DNA of 64,000 nt from G963664585 sp963664585 (GCA_963664585.2 CAXXEO010000015.1:62001-126000); one strand, 5' to 3'. Numbered from the stretch's first letter, positions 8,523 to 18,012 are shown. Program-made: numbers and translations. Notes: generated from the sequence alone by a model not told the origin.

Positions 8523-8575
8523 TAGTACAATGTAACATCTTTAACCCATTGCCATAAAAGATTTGGATTTTACAT
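8523..8575 (+). repeat. Repeat B2 (family B without its hairpin, 53 bp)
   Basis: TAGTACAATGTAACATC runs directly into TTTAACCCATTGCCATAAAAGA and GATTTTACAT. These flanks are those of B1, but the roughly 50-bp palindrome that separates them in B1 is absent. The right terminus has also drifted. The remaining 220 bases up to the dppA promoter are A+T rich with nothing else recognised. Confidence 0.78.
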
Positions 8576-8812
8576 GGCGCAAAAAAAAGCAGAGACATAA
8601 ACACGAATAGTCCGCCCCGCGTAAATGTTTATTTAAAATACAATATGTTGAATTTGCCCATTTATCATATAAAAAGTTCTCTATAATCAGACCTTTTCAA
8701 ATAAATTCTTCTGAAGATATATCATAATTAAATGAATCTTAAAACAATTTTGTGTTTATTTCTTACATAATCCGTATTATTTGGTAATTATGTACTTGAT
8801 ATTTACCGTTTG

Positions 8813-8839
8813 TTGACACGATTTATGCTATGTGATAAT
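8813..8839 (+). promoter_or_regulatory. Predicted sigma-A promoter of the second dpp operon
   Basis: TTGACA at 8813-8818 and GATAAT at 8834-8839, 15 bases apart (16 if ATAATA is used), with TG just upstream of the -10. It lies about 60 bases before the dppA start. Confidence 0.65.
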
Positions 8840-8896
8840 ATTTACATGAGTTTACGTTGTGTAAATTATACATTTTGTAAATGGAGGAAAGAAGAG

Positions 8897-10513
8897 ATGA
8901 AACTAAGCGCAAAAAGGCTCGTTGCTCTTATGCTGGTGCTAGCTATCGCATTCGCTTCTGTCGCGTGTTCCGGGGGAACTACAACTGCGGCGGCATCCAG
9001 TACAGCAAGTTCCTCAAAATCTGGGGCTGCCTCGGCTTCCGGCAGTGAAAAGAAAAGTACCAAAGACACCTTCAAAATGGGTATGTCCGCTGAGCCCACA
9101 TCTATGGACCCTGCCATGTCGAAAGATCTGATCACGTGGATGTTCATGCTAAACACCTATGATACCCTTATTAAATACGACTGGCCCACCCAAAAATATG
9201 TCTCTGCCCTGGCCAGTGAATGGAAAGTAAACGACAATTCCACTGAGGTTACATTTACGATCAGAAAAGACATCACCTTCCATAACGGTGAGAAGATGAC
9301 CATGGATGATGTGATGTTCTCTCTGGACAGAGCGTTGAAATCCAGCTTCACAGCACAGATCAACGACTGCATCAGTAAATTTGAAAAGATTGATGACACG
9401 CATCTGAAGGTCGTATTAAAATACGGCTATGCGCCTATCCTTGAGGTTTTGGTAACACCCTGTTGGGGCATCGTAAGCCAAAAGGCCGTTAAAGAAGCGG
9501 AAGCTGCCGGAAAAGATTTTGGCAGAATCGCTTGCGGCACCGGCGCTTACAAACTCAAAGAGTGGAAAAGTGGAGATAAACTGGTATTCGAGTCCTTTGA
9601 CAAATATTACGAAGGCGCACCGACCATCAAAAACATCACCGCAACACTGATCACGGATCAGTCTGCCGGTGCTATCGCTCTGGAAAATGGTTCTTTGGAC
9701 TATTACTATGGTATCCAGAACAGCGATATCAATCAGTTGGCGAAAGTACCCACCCTTAAGGTTTACGAACAAAAAGACGGCGTCGGTCTGTACGATATCA
9801 CCTTCAACGTCACCGACGGCATCTTCAAGGACGCCAGACTGCGCAAGGCCGTCGCATACGCTCTTGACCGCGAGGAAATCCTTCTGGGAGGACAGGAAGG
9901 CAATGGCGTTGTCAACGACTGCTGGTGCGCTACAGGTGCCTTCGGTTGGCAAAAAGATTATAAGTGGTACACACAGGATCTGACAAAAGCAAAGGCTCTT
10001 ATGACCGAGGCTGGATATCCCAACGGATTTGATGTTGTGTTCACACAGGATTCCAGCAAGACCTATATGACCTCTGCCGAAATCATGCAGGCCCAGCTCA
10101 AGAAGATTGGTATCAATGTCACCTTCGAAAAGCTAGAGAGAGCCACATGGCTTGACACGGTTTCAGTCAACAGAAAATTTGTTGCTTCTCTGCGTATGAC
10201 TAACCACGTTGTCAATGACGCCGACTATATCCTCACCCGCAGACTGACCACTGGTATGCTGGGCGGCGGCAATAACTACGCTGGTTATTCGAACACCAAG
10301 TTCGACGAGATGGTAGCAAAAGCCCGAACCCTCAGCAATGCGCAGGAGCGTCTCGCTATCTACAAACAGTGTTATGATATCATCAAAGAAGATGTACCGG
10401 TAATCCCACTATACACAACAACTTCCAAGGGCGTAGCAAACGCCAAACTCCGTGGCTTTACGAACCATCCCATGAACAGAAACACCTGGTCCACACTGTA
10501 TTTCGTTGACTGA
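8897..10513 (+). CDS. dppA: Peptide ABC transporter substrate-binding lipoprotein (DppA/OppA family, SBP_bac_5)
   Basis: Extracellular binding protein, 538 aa, anchored as a lipoprotein. The signal peptide MKLSAKRLVALMLVLAIAFA ends in a lipobox with Cys at about residue 20 (SVAC), then a Ser/Ala/Thr-rich linker to about residue 55, then the SBP_bac_5 domain (MSAEPTSMDPAMSKD...FHNGEKMTMDDVMFSLDRAL). The ATG at 8897 is chosen because it has a good ribosome site (GGAGGAAAGAAG) and gives a proper signal peptide. It is the first gene of the second transporter operon. Confidence 0.94.
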   Translation: MKLSAKRLVALMLVLAIAFASVACSGGTTTAAASSTASSSKSGAASASGSEKKSTKDTFKMGMSAEPTSMDPAMSKDLITWMFMLNTYDTLIKYDWPTQKYVSALASEWKVNDNSTEVTFTIRKDITFHNGEKMTMDDVMFSLDRALKSSFTAQINDCISKFEKIDDTHLKVVLKYGYAPILEVLVTPCWGIVSQKAVKEAEAAGKDFGRIACGTGAYKLKEWKSGDKLVFESFDKYYEGAPTIKNITATLITDQSAGAIALENGSLDYYYGIQNSDINQLAKVPTLKVYEQKDGVGLYDITFNVTDGIFKDARLRKAVAYALDREEILLGGQEGNGVVNDCWCATGAFGWQKDYKWYTQDLTKAKALMTEAGYPNGFDVVFTQDSSKTYMTSAEIMQAQLKKIGINVTFEKLERATWLDTVSVNRKFVASLRMTNHVVNDADYILTRRLTTGMLGGGNNYAGYSNTKFDEMVAKARTLSNAQERLAIYKQCYDIIKEDVPVIPLYTTTSKGVANAKLRGFTNHPMNRNTWSTLYFVD

Positions 10514-10620
10514 TTTTGTCACTGATTTATGGAGCGACCATCTACCCCAAAATTGATTTACAGGTATTTAGGATATCAGGAAATTTTTGATTAAAATTTC
10601 ATTTCCTAATAGTGCCGTGA

Positions 10621-10665
10621 GACCGGCTATCGGTAACAGAGGTTTTCTCTGTCGGCGAGCCGGTC
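10621..10665 (+). promoter_or_regulatory. Intergenic stem-loop between dppA and dppB
   Basis: Outer stem GACCGGCT/AGCCGGTC with an inner stem CAGAG/CTCTG. No clean T run follows. Such stems after binding-protein genes often stabilise the upstream transcript or partly stop transcription, so that the binding protein is made in excess; that role is inferred. Confidence 0.6.
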
Positions 10666-10712
10666 TTTCGGTATTACAAGGTATCCTTATGAAGTCTGTG
10701 GAAAGGGCAATT

Positions 10713-11666
10713 ATGCTGAGATACATATGGAAACGATTAATTCTGATGATCCCCGTTCTCATAGGAGTCTCTTTTATCATTTTTACAATTATGAACTTAA
10801 CGCCCGGTGATCCCGCCATGATGATTCTGGGTGAAGGCGCACCGAAAGAGGCACTGGAGGCCAAAAGAGAAGAACTGGGGCTTAACGATCCCTTTATCGT
10901 CAGATATATAAACTATCTGACAGATACTGTACGCGGCGACTTCGGCAATTCTTACCGTACGGGTATCAAGGTATTTGATGAGATCAAGACACGTCTGCCT
11001 TATACCCTTCAGCTTGCCACTATCAGTATTATTGTGGCGGTCATCATTGGTTTGCCAATAGGCGTCATATCGGCTGTAAAGCAGTATTCGCTGGTCGACA
11101 CCTCCACAATGGCTGTTTCACTGCTGGTCACATCTATGCCTGGCTTCTTCCTTGCCATGATTCTGATCCTTATCTTCTCTCTCAAGCTTGGCTGGCTTCC
11201 GCTGATAGGCCTGACTTCATGGAAGCACTATATCCTGCCCGCGATTGCGTCTGCCTCCGGTACGACCGCTTCACTGATGCGCATGACTCGTTCTACTATG
11301 CTGGAGGTCATCCGTCAGGACTATATCAGAACCGCTCGCGCAAAGGGCGCTACAGAAAACAAAGTCATCTACGGCCATGCGCTGAGAAACGCTTTGCTTC
11401 CCGTCGTCACCGTGATCGGCGTAAACTTTGGCTTCGCCCTGGGTGGTTCCATCGTCATCGAGCAAGTCTTCTCAATTCCAGGCTTAGGACAGCTTATGAT
11501 CAACTCCATCAGAACAAAAGATACGCCAATGGTTTTGGCATCCGTTCTTTGCGCAGCCGTTTTTGCCAGCTTTGTAAATCTGCTTGTCGACATTCTGTAT
11601 AGCTATATCGATCCCAGACTTACATCCCAATATTCATCTGTTAAAAAGAGGGTGAAAAGTGCATGA
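10713..11666 (+). CDS. dppB: Peptide ABC transporter permease, DppB type (second operon)
   Basis: Complete DppB-type permease, 317 aa. The ATG at 10713 is chosen because the protein then begins MLRYIWKRLILMIPVLIGVSF, the usual first membrane helix; upstream codons cover the intergenic stem-loop. It shows the DppB signature (LTPGDPAMMILGEGAPKE) and the EAA loop (YIRTARAKGATENKVIYGHALRNALLPV). Its 3' end overlaps the next gene by an ATGA junction. Confidence 0.94.
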   Translation: MLRYIWKRLILMIPVLIGVSFIIFTIMNLTPGDPAMMILGEGAPKEALEAKREELGLNDPFIVRYINYLTDTVRGDFGNSYRTGIKVFDEIKTRLPYTLQLATISIIVAVIIGLPIGVISAVKQYSLVDTSTMAVSLLVTSMPGFFLAMILILIFSLKLGWLPLIGLTSWKHYILPAIASASGTTASLMRMTRSTMLEVIRQDYIRTARAKGATENKVIYGHALRNALLPVVTVIGVNFGFALGGSIVIEQVFSIPGLGQLMINSIRTKDTPMVLASVLCAAVFASFVNLLVDILYSYIDPRLTSQYSSVKKRVKSA

Positions 11667-12571
11667 CAGATATAAAGACAAATAATACACAACATATTGA
11701 GATAAAGATACATAAATATAAGAAAAAGAGTCAGTGGAAAGTAATTTGGACACGCTTTCAGAGAAGCAAGCTGGCGATGATTGGTCTGTTTGTATTTGTT
11801 TTAATGATGATCGCCGTCCTTGGTGCAGATCTTTACTTGGACTATAATACGGATGCCATCGGGCAGAGCATCAAGAACAGATTCCAACTTCCCAACAGCG
11901 TACATTGGTTTGGTACCGACCAATTCGGACGCGATGAGTTCGCACGTGTTGTTTATGGTGGTCGAATTTCCATGTTCGTCGGTGTAGCCACTGTTTGTGT
12001 ATCATTGGTATTTGGCTCAATGATCGGCGCAACTGCCGCGTACTACGGCGGCAAGGTTGATAACCTTCTGATGCGTTTCATGGATGTATTGATGGCTATT
12101 CCCAGTACACTGTTAGCAATTACCATCATTTCTGCTCTGGGTTCCAGCATGCCTAATCTGATCGTGGCGATGGGTGTCTCTCAGATTCCCAGAATGTCAC
12201 GTATCGTGCGTTCCGCTGTGATGGGTGTAAAAGGACAAGAGTTTATCGAGGCCGCCAGAGCTTGCGGAACAAGCGATATGCGTATTATTTTCAGGCATAT
12301 CTTACCCAATGCGATGGGACCGATCCTGGTTCAGGCAACACAGACCATTGCTCGCTCTGTAATCACCGTTGCGTCCCTCAGCTTCATCGGTCTCGGCGTT
12401 TCTGAGCCTACGCCTGAATGGGGCGGAATGTTGTCTGAAGCAAAGAGCCAGATGCGTTATTATCCCCACTTAGCTCTCTACCCGGGTATCGCAGTCGTCA
12501 TGTCGGTTATGTCCCTTACCATGGCGGGAGACGGCCTGAGAGACGCTATGGATCCGAGACTGAGAAACTAA
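11663..12571 (+). CDS. dppC: Peptide ABC transporter permease, DppC type (second operon)
   Basis: Permease partner of the upstream DppB, 302 aa. It has a Lys-rich cytoplasmic N-terminus, a first helix around residues 35-58, the motif FGTDQFGRDEFARVVYGGR and the EAA loop (QEFIEAARACGTSDMRIIFRHILPN). It starts within the stop of dppB. It is clearly similar to the DppC at 683-1576 but diverged throughout, so the two operons are old paralogues and not a recent duplication. Confidence 0.95.
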   Translation: MTDIKTNNTQHIEIKIHKYKKKSQWKVIWTRFQRSKLAMIGLFVFVLMMIAVLGADLYLDYNTDAIGQSIKNRFQLPNSVHWFGTDQFGRDEFARVVYGGRISMFVGVATVCVSLVFGSMIGATAAYYGGKVDNLLMRFMDVLMAIPSTLLAITIISALGSSMPNLIVAMGVSQIPRMSRIVRSAVMGVKGQEFIEAARACGTSDMRIIFRHILPNAMGPILVQATQTIARSVITVASLSFIGLGVSEPTPEWGGMLSEAKSQMRYYPHLALYPGIAVVMSVMSLTMAGDGLRDAMDPRLRN

Positions 12572-12591
12572 TAGGGAAAGAGGAAACGGAT

Positions 12592-13572
12592 ATGTCGGAA
12601 AAGCTGTTGGAAATTAATAACCTGCACGTGATGTATAAGACGGACGAGGACAACGTATATGCTCTTAACGGAATTAATCTTTCTCTGGATAAAGGTGAAA
12701 CGCTGGGCCTCGTCGGTGAAACCGGTGCAGGAAAATCGACCATTGCGCTCAGTATCATGAAGCTGCTCCCCGAGAGAACCGGCTTTATCACAAAAGGCGA
12801 GATTATTTTTGAGGGAAAAGATCTCATCCACGCTACCGAGGCCGATATGCGCGCCTTGCGAGGTGAAGATATCTCTATGATCTTTGCCGATCCAATGAGC
12901 GCCCTGAACCCCATCCACACCGTAGGCACACAGATTGCCGAGGTTTTGGAGTTGCATCACCCTGATCTCAACCACTCGGAAATAGAGAAAAAGGTTGACG
13001 AAATGATGGAAATGGTAGGGATTCCCTCCGCGCGTAAGGTCGAGTATCCTCATCAGTTCTCGGGCGGCATGAAGCAGAGAATCGTAATCGCGATCGCACT
13101 GGCCTGCAACCCCAAAATGTTGCTGGCTGACGAGCCCACAACTGCTTTGGATGTCACCATTCAGGCTCAGGTTCTGAATATGATGAATCAACTCAAATTG
13201 AAGCTGAATACCGCTATGATCCTGATCACCCACGACTTGGGTGTTGTTGCGCAGGTCTGCAACAACGTTGCCATTGTCTATGCCGGTAAGATCATTGAAA
13301 AGGGTACCGTTGAAGATATTTTTGAAGGTGAGCATCACCATCCATACACAACAGGTCTGTTTGGTTCCATCCCTGATATGGTCAATAAGACAGCGCGTCT
13401 GACCCCCATAGACGGTCTGATGCCTGACCCGACACAGATAATTCCGGGCTGCCGCTTCGCAGATCGCTGCCCCAATCGCATGGAAATCTGCGAAACCACA
13501 GACCCTGCCGAAGTAGCAAATGGCACACATGAGATCAAATGCCACCTCTACAAGACAGCAGAAGAAATTTAG
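12592..13572 (+). CDS. dppD: Peptide ABC transporter ATPase, DppD type (second operon)
   Basis: ATPase subunit, 326 aa. Walker A GETGAGKST, signature FSGGMKQR, Walker B LLADEPTTALD, H-loop ILITHDLG, and a C-terminal oligo_HPY domain with Cys residues (GCRFADRCPNRMEIC...IKC). The ATG at 12592 follows a GGGAAAGAGGAA site. The ATPase order D then F is the same as in the first operon. Confidence 0.94.
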   Translation: MSEKLLEINNLHVMYKTDEDNVYALNGINLSLDKGETLGLVGETGAGKSTIALSIMKLLPERTGFITKGEIIFEGKDLIHATEADMRALRGEDISMIFADPMSALNPIHTVGTQIAEVLELHHPDLNHSEIEKKVDEMMEMVGIPSARKVEYPHQFSGGMKQRIVIAIALACNPKMLLADEPTTALDVTIQAQVLNMMNQLKLKLNTAMILITHDLGVVAQVCNNVAIVYAGKIIEKGTVEDIFEGEHHHPYTTGLFGSIPDMVNKTARLTPIDGLMPDPTQIIPGCRFADRCPNRMEICETTDPAEVANGTHEIKCHLYKTAEEI

Positions 13573-13588
13573 CAGGGAGGAAAACAAA

Positions 13589-14539
13589 ATGGATGTGCCA
13601 CTGATTCAAACAAAAGAACTTGTTAAATATTTCAGCACCAAAAAAGGTCCTCTTCATGCTGTTGATCATGTAAACATCAGTATCCAAAAAGGCCAGACGC
13701 TGGGTGTTGTCGGCGAATCCGGATGCGGAAAGTCCACTTTGGGCAGAACCATTCTTCGTCTTTTGGAGCCTACAGGCGGAGATATTCTTTATAACGGCGA
13801 GAGCATTTTGGGGTATAATAAGAAGCAGATGAAAGAAATGCGTAAAAATATGCAGATCATATTCCAAGATCCGTTCACTTCACTGAATCCCCGTATGACG
13901 GTAAGTGAAATCATCGCCGAGCCCATGAAGGCTTGCAATACTATTACAGATAAAAATGAACGTCAGGAAAGAGTTTATCAGTTGATGGAAACTGTCGGCC
14001 TTGCAGACAGATTTGTTAATACATACCCCCACGAGCTGGACGGCGGCAGACGTCAGAGAATCGGTATTGCCCGCGCGTTGGCTGTTGATCCCAAGTTCAT
14101 TGTTTGTGACGAGCCTGTTTCAGCACTGGACGTTTCCATTCAGGCGCAAATCCTGAACCTGATGATGGATTTGCAGGATAACATCGGCCTTACTTATATG
14201 TTCGTAACCCATAACCTAAGCGTGATCAAACATATCAGCAACCACATCGCCGTTATGTATCTGGGCCAGTGCGTTGAAACAGCTCCCACAGATGAGCTTT
14301 TCGCCAACCCTACCCACCCCTATACACAAGCGCTGCTAAACGCAATTCCCATCGCCAGCTTAAAGCATCGCAAAGAACTGTATATCATCAAGGGCGAGGT
14401 TACCAGCCCCGTCAATCCAAAGCCGGGCTGTCGTTTTGCAGACCGCTGTCCATACGTCAAAAACGTCTGCAGAGAGCCTGATCTTTCGCTTAAAGAAATT
14501 TCGCCCGGGCATTCTGTTGCTTGTAGATTGTTCGAGTAA
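13589..14539 (+). CDS. dppF: Peptide ABC transporter ATPase, DppF type (second operon)
   Basis: Second ATPase, 316 aa from the ATG at 13589, which follows AGGGAGG at 13574-13580; the longer frame from 13520 would overlap dppD without a ribosome site. Walker A GESGCGKST, signature variant LDGGRRQR, Walker B FIVCDEPVSALD, and C-terminal GCRFADRCPYVKNVC. It is followed after 22 bases by two amide hydrolases that appear to be part of the same operon. Confidence 0.94.
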   Translation: MDVPLIQTKELVKYFSTKKGPLHAVDHVNISIQKGQTLGVVGESGCGKSTLGRTILRLLEPTGGDILYNGESILGYNKKQMKEMRKNMQIIFQDPFTSLNPRMTVSEIIAEPMKACNTITDKNERQERVYQLMETVGLADRFVNTYPHELDGGRRQRIGIARALAVDPKFIVCDEPVSALDVSIQAQILNLMMDLQDNIGLTYMFVTHNLSVIKHISNHIAVMYLGQCVETAPTDELFANPTHPYTQALLNAIPIASLKHRKELYIIKGEVTSPVNPKPGCRFADRCPYVKNVCREPDLSLKEISPGHSVACRLFE

Positions 14540-14561
14540 TACATGAAAAGGAGGGCGCTGG

Positions 14562-15647
14562 ATGGGTGAATATGCCCTTCAGCTATCATCAGTTATGAAA
14601 CCATTTCCTATCATAGAAATGACTGCTGAAACTCCGTTCGAAAGAGGAGTGGAATATGGCAAACAGGCCCGGGAACTGATAGAAGTATGTATCGGGCATT
14701 ATAAAAAGCTGTTTGTGAAGGGTGGCCAGACCTGGGAGCAGGTGCTGAAATATGCCCTTGCCTATATTCCTATGATCGAAAAAGCTATGCCGGAAGTCAT
14801 GGAAGAGGCCCGAGGCATCGCCAAAGGCTCCGGTAAAGATATTGCTGAGATTATGGCGATAAACTGCCGCTATGAGATTACTAAGTTTCCCAAAGTGCCC
14901 GAGTGCACCACCGCCGCGGTCCTTCCTGAGGCTTCCCAAAACGGTAAGACCTATGCAATTAAAAATTGGGACTACAACGTAAGCATCATGCCCCATATCG
15001 TTCTTCTCCATATTAAAACAAAAGAATATTCTGCGTTCGGTTGGTCAGAGGCAGGCCAGATGATGCGTGAGGGCTTCAGCTCATATGGTGTCGCAATCTG
15101 CAACAACTCTCTGCAGTCTGTAAAAGATTACCCCGGTTCAGGCATCCCCGTGACCTTTTTACGCAGAAAAGTATTGGCCAGTCAGAGCTTTGAAGAAGCA
15201 AGGGATTTCGTTTATAGTGTTCCCAGATGTGTTTCCAATAATATTTTACTGGTAGGCGCCAAGGGTCAGGTTGTCAACTTTGAGGCACAGCCCGATAAGA
15301 TTGATTCTGTATTGTCCCTGGGCGGTATCCTCACCCATGCCAATCACTTCGTCATCGATCCTGAAACTGATGCGCTTAAGGATAAGCCCAAGAACAGAGA
15401 CGTCAGGCTGATGGAACTGCTCAGTAAGCGCCGTGGCCACATCACAGTAGATTATATTGAGGAGTGCCTCAAAGATCATATATACTATCCTCTGGCTGTC
15501 TGCGGTCATCCTACGCTGGGTGACGATGGCACCTATAAGAGCGAGCGCATGACGGTCGCGTCCATGATTGTTGATTTTGCCGACAATACAGCCTATATTT
15601 GTGCAGGCCCCCCCTGTGAAGGTGAATATATCGCATATAAACTATAA
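14562..15647 (+). CDS. C45-type amide hydrolase / acyltransferase (first of a pair)
   Basis: N-terminal-nucleophile-type hydrolase of the acyl-CoA:6-aminopenicillanate acyltransferase (peptidase C45) family, 361 aa. The probable nucleophile is Cys115 in VPECTTAAVLPEAS, which in this family becomes N-terminal after self-cleavage. It is followed by the family motif KNWDYN and later the THANHF segment. The ATG at 14562 follows AAGGAGGG. Family members cut linear amides, including N-acyl and peptide-like substrates; the real substrate is unknown. The position after a peptide importer suggests it acts on the imported compound. Confidence 0.82.
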   Translation: MGEYALQLSSVMKPFPIIEMTAETPFERGVEYGKQARELIEVCIGHYKKLFVKGGQTWEQVLKYALAYIPMIEKAMPEVMEEARGIAKGSGKDIAEIMAINCRYEITKFPKVPECTTAAVLPEASQNGKTYAIKNWDYNVSIMPHIVLLHIKTKEYSAFGWSEAGQMMREGFSSYGVAICNNSLQSVKDYPGSGIPVTFLRRKVLASQSFEEARDFVYSVPRCVSNNILLVGAKGQVVNFEAQPDKIDSVLSLGGILTHANHFVIDPETDALKDKPKNRDVRLMELLSKRRGHITVDYIEECLKDHIYYPLAVCGHPTLGDDGTYKSERMTVASMIVDFADNTAYICAGPPCEGEYIAYKL

Positions 15648-15664
15648 GGGAAAGAAGGATCATC

Positions 15665-16717
15665 GTGAAATCATTCTTGTTTGTAAAAGTCAGTGGTTCC
15701 ACTCCTTATGAATGCGGAAAGCAGTATGGCGAGCAAGCTAAAGAATTGATCGCCACCGCTGTTGCTGACTATAAACTGCTTTTTGCCGAGACCTCAGATA
15801 AAACTTGGGAACAGATTACTGAATATGCGCTTTCTTATCTTCCCATCATCAGGGAGACGATGCCAGACATATTAGAAGAGGCCGAGGGGATCGCTTATGG
15901 AGCAGGTGTTTTATTTGGTGATATCATGGTACTCAACTGTCGCTATGAGATTACGAAGTTCCCCAAGGATAAAGAATGCACGACCGGTACGGTCTTGCCG
16001 GAAGCGTCTAAAGATGGGGCGATGTACCTGATTAAAAACTGGGACTACCGCGTGGGCATTATTGACCACATAGTGGTACTGCATATCACCGAACCGGACG
16101 GCAACAGGATCATAGGAATCACGGAAGCCGGCCAACTTGTGCGCGATGGTATGAACACCTATGGAATTGCGCTGGTAAACAACAATCTGCAGTCGATCTA
16201 TGATACCAGAGGTGTGGGAGTACCATCCTGTTTTCTGAGAAGAAAAGTACTCAAATGCAAGAGCTTTGATGAAGGCAAAAAGCTGATCTGCAGTTTCAAA
16301 CGTTCGGTATCCTGCAACATGATGATGGTATCTGGAATAGAGAAAAAGGCAGCAGACTTTGAAGTATATCCCATGGGTACCGACATTGTCGAACCGGAAC
16401 AGGGCGTTTTGACCCATGCAAACCACTTTTTGGTACAGCCTGAGATCCACGCACTGACCCAAAGCCCAAGAGGAGAAAGACTCCGTGAACTGCTGATGTC
16501 AAAGCATGGCCAAATCGATGTGGCACATATCAAAGCCTGTCTCTCTGACCATAAAAATTATCCCTACGCGTTGTGCCGGCATCCGGCTGATGTTTCCGTA
16601 CGTCTAGGACGCAGAAGTATCACCGTTGCCTGTGAGATCTATGATTTTGAAGCAGGTGTTGTACACATCTGCGCTGGTCCTCCCTGCGAAGGAGAGTTTA
16701 AAACATACGTGCTATAA
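15665..16717 (+). CDS. C45-type amide hydrolase / acyltransferase (second of a pair)
   Basis: Tandem paralogue of the preceding gene, 350 aa, GTG start at 15665 behind AGAAGG. It keeps the probable nucleophile (KECTTGTVLPEAS, Cys105), KNWDYR and THANHF. Both end in a near-identical motif (CAGPPCEGE), but the middle has diverged, so the two may have different specificity. It is the last gene of the second dpp operon. Neither copy shows a signal peptide, so both should act in the cytoplasm. Confidence 0.82.
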   Translation: MKSFLFVKVSGSTPYECGKQYGEQAKELIATAVADYKLLFAETSDKTWEQITEYALSYLPIIRETMPDILEEAEGIAYGAGVLFGDIMVLNCRYEITKFPKDKECTTGTVLPEASKDGAMYLIKNWDYRVGIIDHIVVLHITEPDGNRIIGITEAGQLVRDGMNTYGIALVNNNLQSIYDTRGVGVPSCFLRRKVLKCKSFDEGKKLICSFKRSVSCNMMMVSGIEKKAADFEVYPMGTDIVEPEQGVLTHANHFLVQPEIHALTQSPRGERLRELLMSKHGQIDVAHIKACLSDHKNYPYALCRHPADVSVRLGRRSITVACEIYDFEAGVVHICAGPPCEGEFKTYVL

Positions 16718-16916
16718 TGAACAGATAACGAATAATTTCAGTACCTAAAGATCTAGATGAATAACCCGTTTAAATCGGCTAAAAGTGCAAGCAGGCATAA
16801 AATCCATAAAAACCGCTTCCCAATTTTCACTGACAAGCGATTTTTCATCGTGTATTCTGCATACAATTCAGGCCGCGCAATAAAGATATTCTGCAATAGA
16901 ATTTTAATGGAAGTAA

Positions 16917-17022
16917 TATAGCCAATTAACTTAAAAACTGGCTATATATAAAACGTCATTTTCTTTCCCCGCCGAAGGCGGGGGAAGAAATCACATGCTT
17001 GTTTTCAAGTTAATCAACTATA
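16917..17022 (+). repeat. Repeat A4 (family A, 106 bp, inverted core)
   Basis: Forward copy with normal ends, but the hairpin loop reads GAA (CCCCGCC-GAA-GGCGGGG) in place of TTC, as if only the core had been flipped. The 200 bases before it (16718-16916) hold nothing I recognise. Confidence 0.9.
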
Positions 17023-17054
17023 TTAATAGAATGAAAAAAACCTCTACATATTTG

Positions 17055-17096
17055 AAATACAGCCTGCGGCTTGTTTGCTGCAGGCTGTATTTTTAC
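17055..17096 (+). terminator. Strong terminator between the dpp operon and the EamA gene
   Basis: A 13-bp stem (AAATACAGCCTGC / GCAGGCTGTATTT) with a 12-base loop, then a T-rich run. It ends transcription coming from the dpp operon before the EamA gene. Confidence 0.88.
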
Positions 17097-17148
17097 TTTT
17101 TACACAGATTTCTTTATGTTATAATGAAATGAAATTGGAGATGAAACT

Positions 17149-18012
17149 ATGTTACAAGGTATCTTAGCTTTAGTAGGTGCATCTGTTCTGCTTGGCGTAA
17201 TTCCCTCTGCCAACAAATATATACTCTTAAGTGGTATGTCATCCGGCAGCATTGTCTTTTTTATGCAGCTGACCATTGCGGTCAGTGCACTCATTATAGG
17301 AATGATTACACGGCAATCGTTTCGTGTAAGTAAAAAACAGCTTGTTATGCTTCTCATAGTAGGAGCTGTTGGTATGGGTGGCACCGAATTTTTGCTTAAT
17401 ATTGCTTATGGGATGATTCCGGTTGGCCTCACAACCATGTTGCATTTTTTGTACCCAAGTATTGTTTCAATCATCATGGTGGTATTGTTTAAGCAAAAAA
17501 TGACGAAGTTAAAGCTGGGGGGGATATTGCTTTCAGTTGCTGGTATGTTATTGATTGCCGACTTGAGCGGTGGAATTAAATTGGCAGGTATAGCTGCTGC
17601 TTTGTGTTCAAGTTTAACTTATACATTTTATATGATTGCAAATGAAAAAGGCAATATCAATGAACTTCCGTTAATTATAAAACTGTTTTTCGTTTCGTTT
17701 GGCAGTACCTTGGCATTTGGTATTCAAACTGCTGCTTCAGGCACGTTCTCTCTGCCTGTCGGGACTGTCGTATTTGTGCAGCTGTTTTTCATTTTAGGAC
17801 TTGGCTCTATGATAGCATTTTATCTGCTAATCGCTGGTATTAAATTGATTGGCGCTTCATCCGCTTCATTTTTTAATATGCTCGAGCCAATTACTAGTTT
17901 AGTAGTAAGCAATTTAATCTACCATGATCAACCTAGCTTGTTCACTTTGCTTGGGTGCTCTTTAGTACTGTCGTCGGTGCTGCTGGCTGCATTAGATGGT
18001 TCAAAAAAGTAA
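17149..18012 (+). CDS. EamA / DMT-family membrane transporter
   Basis: Drug/metabolite transporter superfamily protein, 287 aa, with about ten hydrophobic helices in two EamA repeats. The N-terminal repeat begins GILALVGASVLLGVIPSANKYIL. The mid motif GGTEFLLNIAYGMIPVGLTTMLHFLYPSIV and the final LEPITSLVVSNLIYHDQ are typical. ATG at 17149 with GGAGA upstream. The gene stands alone and converges on ftsZ. The substrate (amino acid, metabolite or drug) cannot be told from sequence. Confidence 0.88.
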   Translation: MLQGILALVGASVLLGVIPSANKYILLSGMSSGSIVFFMQLTIAVSALIIGMITRQSFRVSKKQLVMLLIVGAVGMGGTEFLLNIAYGMIPVGLTTMLHFLYPSIVSIIMVVLFKQKMTKLKLGGILLSVAGMLLIADLSGGIKLAGIAAALCSSLTYTFYMIANEKGNINELPLIIKLFFVSFGSTLAFGIQTAASGTFSLPVGTVVFVQLFFILGLGSMIAFYLLIAGIKLIGASSASFFNMLEPITSLVVSNLIYHDQPSLFTLLGCSLVLSSVLLAALDGSKK

